From NCBI GenBank assembly GCA_934693215.1, contig CAKUVB010000061.1:1-9328 (forward strand): a stretch of DNA of 9,328 nucleotides. The letters are read 5' to 3'. How positions within the stretch are numbered: the stretch's first letter is position 1; each line of letters starts with the position of its first letter. The translations under genes were made by a program, and so were the position numbers. This DNA is from an uncultured Candidatus Melainabacteria bacterium. GTDB lineage: Bacteria > Cyanobacteriota > Vampirovibrionia > Gastranaerophilales > Gastranaerophilaceae. This document shows positions 6,262-9,328 of the stretch, one piece after another. The notes beneath the pieces are model-generated. The model saw only the letters and a program-made list of their open reading frames with translations, had not been told where the DNA came from and did not search any database.

Positions 6262-6549
6262 CTAGTCGATAATTGCTAATGCATCTTTTATTGATAAGAT
6301 TTTATATTCTACACCGTCCATTTTGATATCTGTTCCTGCATATTTAGCATAAAGAACAACATCACCAACTTTTACGTCCATTGGCTCTCTTTCGCCGTTG
6401 TCGTTCATTTTGCCTTCGCCAACTGCAACAACTTCACCTTTTTGAGGTTTTTCTTTTGCACTATCAGGAATAAATATACCACCAGAAGTTTGTTCTGTAT
6501 CTTCAATAACTTTAATAACTATTCTGTCCATTAACGGTTTAATACTCAT
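6262..6549 (-). CDS. groES: Co-chaperonin GroES (Hsp10)
   Basis: A 95-residue GroES, the usual length. It opens MSIKPLMDRIVIKVIE, then carries the mobile loop that docks on GroEL (EQTSGGIFIPDSAKEKPQ, about residues 18-35), the GEVVAVGEG strand, and a VKVGDVVLYAKYAGTDIK core. A longer frame adds 14 upstream codons, but AGGAGGA at 6560-6554, 4 nt before the ATG at 6549, and the family N-terminus fix the shorter start. It is the first gene of the groES-groEL operon, with a sigma70-like promoter upstream and no CIRCE operator visible. Confidence 0.98.
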   Translation of the reverse strand: MSIKPLMDRIVIKVIEDTEQTSGGIFIPDSAKEKPQKGEVVAVGEGKMNDNGEREPMDVKVGDVVLYAKYAGTDIKMDGVEYKILSIKDALAIID

Positions 6550-6627
6550 ATAATCCTCCTTATTTATCTTAACAATACAAATGTATACCAAAAAATCGCA
6601 AATCTTAATTATCTTAATGAAAAATTA

Positions 6628-6656
6628 ATTATTCATTATCATTTGTTTACTATCAA
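6628..6656 (-). promoter_or_regulatory. Probable promoter of groES-groEL
   Basis: On the minus strand, TTGATA (6656-6651, 5/6) lies 17 bp before AATAAT (6633-6628, 5/6). Transcription would start near 6621, with about 70 nt of leader. The HrcA operator halves TTAGCACTC and GAGTGCTAA are absent from the 91-bp divergent region between groES and the YkgJ-family gene. Confidence 0.6.
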
Positions 6657-6682
6657 CAAAAGATTAAAAACTATGTTAAGAT

Positions 6683-7291
6683 ATGAAAATGATTGATATT
6701 AATGAAATAAAAAAATATGAGTTATATTTAGCATATCTAATGCCAAAATTAGAAAAATTCTTTCAAGAACAATCTCCATATATTTGTTGCAAAGAAGGTT
6801 GTTCTCATTGTTGCGAAAAAGGTGAATATCCGTTTTCAGAATTGGAATTTGCATATATTATGTATGGTTCAAAATCACTAACTCCACAAATTATAAACGA
6901 ATTGAATAATAATATCTCTCAAATTAAACAAGCACAAAAAAACAACACAACGAATAATAAATTCTTATATAAATGTCCATTTTTAATCAATAAAAGATGC
7001 GTTGTTTATAATTTTAGAGGATTAATTTGCAGAACTCATGGTTTAGCATTTTTTGACAAAAATAATAAACTTGTTGTTCCGGCATGTGTTGACAAAGGTT
7101 TAAACTATTCTAATGTTTATGACTTTGAAAAACAAAATCTATCAAGCAAGAAATGTAAAGAGCTTGGAATTAAACAAGAACCTTTAGCTCACAATGTGGG
7201 ACTTCATTTTATTTTAGACAACTCCATAACTAACCAATTAAAAATAAATTTTGGAGATAGTAAATCACTAATAGATTGGTTTGAAGATTAA
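6683..7291 (+). CDS. YkgJ-family cysteine cluster protein
   Basis: A 202-residue soluble protein of the YkgJ family, thought to bind zinc or an iron-sulfur cluster; the actual substrate is not established. Cysteines follow the family pattern: C35-C36-x3-C40-x2-C43-C44 (CCKEGCSHCC), then C98, C106 followed by VVYNFRG, the C116-R pair (LICRTHG), and C135. C158 is extra. No membrane or export signal is present. Two in-frame ATGs lie at 6683 and 6689. TTAAG (6676-6680) is 2 nt from the first but 8 nt from the second, so the protein may be two residues shorter. It is divergent from groES and may be co-transcribed with the JAMM-like gene 48 bp downstream, since no terminator separates them. Confidence 0.88.
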   Translation: MKMIDINEIKKYELYLAYLMPKLEKFFQEQSPYICCKEGCSHCCEKGEYPFSELEFAYIMYGSKSLTPQIINELNNNISQIKQAQKNNTTNNKFLYKCPFLINKRCVVYNFRGLICRTHGLAFFDKNNKLVVPACVDKGLNYSNVYDFEKQNLSSKKCKELGIKQEPLAHNVGLHFILDNSITNQLKINFGDSKSLIDWFED

Positions 7292-7339
7292 AAAATAAAC
7301 ATACTAGCAAAAATATTTTTTCACAGGTTTTTATTAAGT

Positions 7340-7957
7340 ATGAATTTTTCAATATTACCCTCATTTTTATTTTCAAAAAAAATAAAACCAACAAAATTAC
7401 CACAAAAACCCCCATCTCAGATGATTGAACCTCTAAAAAGAGATTTTGAATCAACTAAAGATTTGTTCACTTATGCAAGAAAACGTTGTGTTGATGCTTT
7501 ACATTCTGATAAACCGTATGAACATACAGTTTTAGTCGACACTAAACAAAATAAAGTAATTGCAGAAATTTTAGGAGATACAAATAGCTGTAGCCTTGAT
7601 TGTATTGAAAATCTACAGTTCAATAAAGATTATTCTATATTAATGCATGGACACCCATCAGGAACACCTATAAGTACTGCTGACGTTTCTGCGGTACTAA
7701 ACACTCCTGTAAATCAAGTTATTGCATTTGATAAAGATGGAAAATTTTCACTTGTTTCAAAAAAAATAGATAAAAAACCTAATGTTTCAAAGGAATTTAC
7801 TAATTATAAACTAGAACAATATGATTTAGCTGATGGTATGACAGTTAACGGTGAATTTGAGCTATATAACAAAGCTACAGATTATGTACTAAAAAAACAC
7901 GCACCATTAATGGGTTTAAGGTATCTCTCAAACTATGCTTATGCTTTAAAAAATTAA
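7340..7957 (+). CDS. JAMM/MPN (JAB)-like putative metallopeptidase
   Basis: A 205-residue protein with a JAMM-type zinc motif at 103-115: H103-G-H105-P-S-G, then S112-x2-D115. Glu76, in the preceding strand VIAEILGD, is the best candidate for the catalytic acid. The spacing from the second His to Ser is 6 residues, one less than the canonical HxH-x7-SxxD of RadC and Rpn11; comparable HNHPSG...FSxxD variants occur in phage-associated and toxin-associated JAB domains (from memory). JAMM proteins are typically isopeptidases or peptidases that remove ubiquitin-like tags or process small proteins; the substrate here is unknown. Residues 1-35 are Lys/Pro-rich and ~145-205 are unassigned. The start has only a weak AGG 12 nt upstream. 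It converges on the repeat-protein gene with a 5-bp gap. Confidence 0.72.
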   Translation: MNFSILPSFLFSKKIKPTKLPQKPPSQMIEPLKRDFESTKDLFTYARKRCVDALHSDKPYEHTVLVDTKQNKVIAEILGDTNSCSLDCIENLQFNKDYSILMHGHPSGTPISTADVSAVLNTPVNQVIAFDKDGKFSLVSKKIDKKPNVSKEFTNYKLEQYDLADGMTVNGEFELYNKATDYVLKKHAPLMGLRYLSNYAYALKN

Positions 7958-7962
7958 AATAT

Positions 7963-8703
7963 TTAAGGCTTACGATGAATTAATTTAGCCATCAAAGCCG
8001 TTACAACAGAACCAATTACAAGACCTGACCCCTGAGATATTAAAGGTTTAATATCTTCTTTATAGGTATCATTTCTACGTTTCATTGATTTTTGGATATC
8101 GCCTTTTGCAGCAGTAGAATATCCAAGTCCGACAATTTCACCATCAAAAGTTCTTGCCTCTAATCCATTATCAAATAACAAAAGTGATACCATATCTTTT
8201 TCAGCTTCATCTTGAGGAATTTGAGCATTTGGCAAATTTATATTTATTTCTTTTTCGCCAATATTTCCTTTTATATTAAAATAATCAGGCTTAAATGTTT
8301 TTCCTCTTAATTTACAATTATAAAAATCACTTAATTTGCTTGGCTCATTAAAATCAGCATATAAAATTACTTTTTCATCTCCATAACTACCCGTATAGAG
8401 ATTTTTTTCACATTTTAATAAAAGCTTTTTATCATCAATCAAACCTTCATAGTATGTAGCCTTATTATTTCCAATAATTTTAAAACTTGATTTTTTACCA
8501 TTTAAAGTTCCATCAAAAACAGGACCTGATAAAGATTTTTCTTTGGAGAATTTCAGATTTTCACCCATACCTTCTGAAAACGAATAAGTATCTTCAGGAA
8601 TAGGTTTTAGATGCGGTTGTGCCGTAAATGGCTGTACTGAAGTTTTAGGAGAAACTTTCGTACGCATAGAATCAAAGACATTTGAAGTTGCATCTATAGA
8701 CAT
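7963..8703 (-). CDS. Repeat protein with glycine-centred beta-hairpins and C-terminal hydrophobic anchor
   Basis: A 246-residue protein that I do not recognise. Four segments share an aromatic/aliphatic-x-G-x-hydrophobic-x-[GD]-x3-hydrophobic pattern: FDGTLNGKKSSFKI (63-76), YEGLIDDKKLLLKC (85-98), YTGSYGDEKVILYA (103-116) and IKGNIGEKEININL (144-157). Weaker copies start near 132 and 186. They look like successive beta-hairpins, loosely MORN-like. Residues 1-50 are polar with no signal peptide. Residues 222-239 form a Gly/Ser-rich hydrophobic helix followed by LIHRKP, suggesting a tail anchor or helix-helix packing. The ATG at 8703 has a weak GGTGA a few bases upstream, and its leader is very AT-rich. 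Its 3' end faces the JAMM-like gene with a 5-bp gap and no terminator hairpin. Confidence 0.72.
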   Translation of the reverse strand: MSIDATSNVFDSMRTKVSPKTSVQPFTAQPHLKPIPEDTYSFSEGMGENLKFSKEKSLSGPVFDGTLNGKKSSFKIIGNNKATYYEGLIDDKKLLLKCEKNLYTGSYGDEKVILYADFNEPSKLSDFYNCKLRGKTFKPDYFNIKGNIGEKEININLPNAQIPQDEAEKDMVSLLLFDNGLEARTFDGEIVGLGYSTAAKGDIQKSMKRRNDTYKEDIKPLISQGSGLVIGSVVTALMAKLIHRKP

Positions 8704-8838
8704 AATTCACCATTTAGTAACTAACTTTATATATTTATAAAGTGTTTTTATCTTTTAAAATTGCTTTTAAAATATATTTTAATAAATTTTTGTAACAAAA
8801 AAATCAGTTTTTAATATATAAATAATCAGCATTGACAG

Positions 8839-8860
8839 ATTCCGTATCTAAGTACGGAAT
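8839..8860. repeat. Isolated 8-bp inverted repeat in the intergenic region
   Basis: ATTCCGTA (8839-8846), loop TCTAAG, TACGGAAT (8853-8860) is perfect. It has no T-run on either strand and lies just beyond the PFOR terminator, with the start of the repeat-protein gene about 135 bp to its left. It could be an operator for that gene or an RNA 3' structure; its role is not shown. Confidence 0.55.
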
Positions 8861-8867
8861 TCTAGAT

Positions 8868-8904
8868 AATAAAAACAGACCTGAGAAGAATTTCTCAGGT
8901 CTGT
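8868..8904 (-). terminator. Intrinsic terminator of the pyruvate:ferredoxin oxidoreductase gene
   Basis: ACAGACCTGAGAA (8875-8887) and TTCTCAGGTCTGT (8892-8904) form a perfect 13-bp stem with a 4-nt loop. On the minus strand it is followed by TTTTTATT and lies 25 bp after the stop codon. Confidence 0.93.
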
Positions 8905-8929
8905 CAATTTTATGAATGATTAATAATCA

Positions 8930-9328
8930 TTATTTCATCAATTCACCAACTGATTTATATACTGCCATTCTCTTAGCTGCATCAGATTCAGCTTGTGCGT
9001 ATAATTCATCAGCATGTTCAGGATTTGTTTTTACTAATGATTTATAACGACCTTCTGATTTGATGAACTCTTGGTAGCTACCTTTAGGTTCTTTAGCGTC
9101 CCAAGTGAATGGTGTTTCGTTAGCTGGATTATATCTGTATAATGGGAAGTAACCAGCTTCAACAGCACGTTTTTGTTCAGTTTGAGTTTTACTCATATCG
9201 ATACCGTGAGCGATACAAGGTGCATAAGCGAAGATGATTGATGGTCCATCGTATGCTTCAGCTTCTTGGAACGCTTTAAGAGTTTGACCTCTATCAGCAC
9301 CCAATGCAACTGATGCAACATATACATA
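8930..9328 (-). CDS. nifJ: Pyruvate:ferredoxin (flavodoxin) oxidoreductase, C-terminal fragment
   Basis: The last 132 residues of a gene that enters from the right edge; homodimeric enzymes of this family are about 1,170-1,200 residues. The enzyme oxidatively decarboxylates pyruvate with CoA to acetyl-CoA and CO2, passing electrons to ferredoxin or flavodoxin. Recognisable blocks are the VASVALGADRGQTLKAF segment, YDGPSIIFAYAPCIAHGID with the conserved Y-x-P-C-I-x-H-G, and the ...EAGYFPLYRYNP stretch of the C-terminal TPP/Fe-S domain. The frame is open to the edge: eight further residues precede the TTG at 9304, so that TTG is an internal leucine, not a start. The C-terminus is complete and followed by a strong terminator. 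The gene indicates fermentative, oxygen-sensitive pyruvate metabolism. Confidence 0.95.
   Translation of the reverse strand, partial: YVYVASVALGADRGQTLKAFQEAEAYDGPSIIFAYAPCIAHGIDMSKTQTEQKRAVEAGYFPLYRYNPANETPFTWDAKEPKGSYQEFIKSEGRYKSLVKTNPEHADELYAQAESDAAKRMAVYKSVGELMK

Noticed and set aside
6550..6591. 14-codon N-terminal extension of GroES
   Set aside because: It spans the AGGAGGA ribosome-binding site; GroES proteins begin at the M-S-I-K-P block.
7230..7454. 74-residue hydrophobic minus-strand frame
   Set aside because: Antisense to the YkgJ-family end and JAMM-like start; its hydrophobicity comes from A-rich codons read in reverse.
8725..8742. CTTTATA / TATAAAG inverted repeat upstream of the repeat-protein gene
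   Set aside because: Expected by chance in such AT-rich DNA; no supporting context.
9302..9304. TTG as a start codon for the PFOR fragment
   Set aside because: The frame continues to the window edge with family-consistent residues (YVYVASVA), so this is an internal leucine.

Overview
The window is AT-rich, low-GC bacterial DNA with dense short genes and AT-only spacers. The gene content points to a fermentative anaerobe: the 3' end of pyruvate:ferredoxin oxidoreductase, a reverse rubrerythrin, and a YkgJ-type Cys-cluster protein. The GroEL N-terminus carries the PQIVNDGVTIAKEIEL block typical of cyanobacterial chaperonins, and the tRNA has no encoded CCA. Together these suggest a gut-type non-photosynthetic cyanobacterial relative (Gastranaerophilales / Vampirovibrionia, 'Melainabacteria'). 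This is inference from sequence character; a Clostridia-like host is the main alternative.

Layout, left to right. At 1-493 (minus) is the 5' part of a secreted protein with a carboxypeptidase-regulatory-like beta domain. At 671-754 is tRNA-Leu(CAA). Its last 11 bases and trailing DNA are repeated 108 bp downstream, with several inverted repeats. A reverse rubrerythrin (1012-1551, plus) converges on an AAA+ ATPase of unknown role (1636-3219, minus) across a shared bidirectional terminator. A promoter and AT-rich spacer follow, then a strong hairpin terminator and a 68-residue hypothetical protein. Next come a MmcQ/YjbR-family protein overlapping a small exported protein, and the groES-groEL operon (minus). 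Divergent from groES are a YkgJ-family protein and a JAMM/MPN-like putative metallopeptidase (plus). The latter converges, with a 5-bp gap, on a protein with glycine-centred beta-hairpin repeats and a C-terminal hydrophobic anchor. The right edge holds the C-terminal 132 residues of pyruvate:ferredoxin oxidoreductase and its terminator.

How they fit: most of the window is core physiology (protein folding, peroxide defence, pyruvate oxidation, a tRNA). The least understood parts are the AAA+ protein with a ~245-residue unassigned N-terminus, the JAMM protein with its convergent repeat protein, and the structured repeat behind the tRNA. No CRISPR array, transposase, integrase or recognisable defence or mobile cassette is visible.
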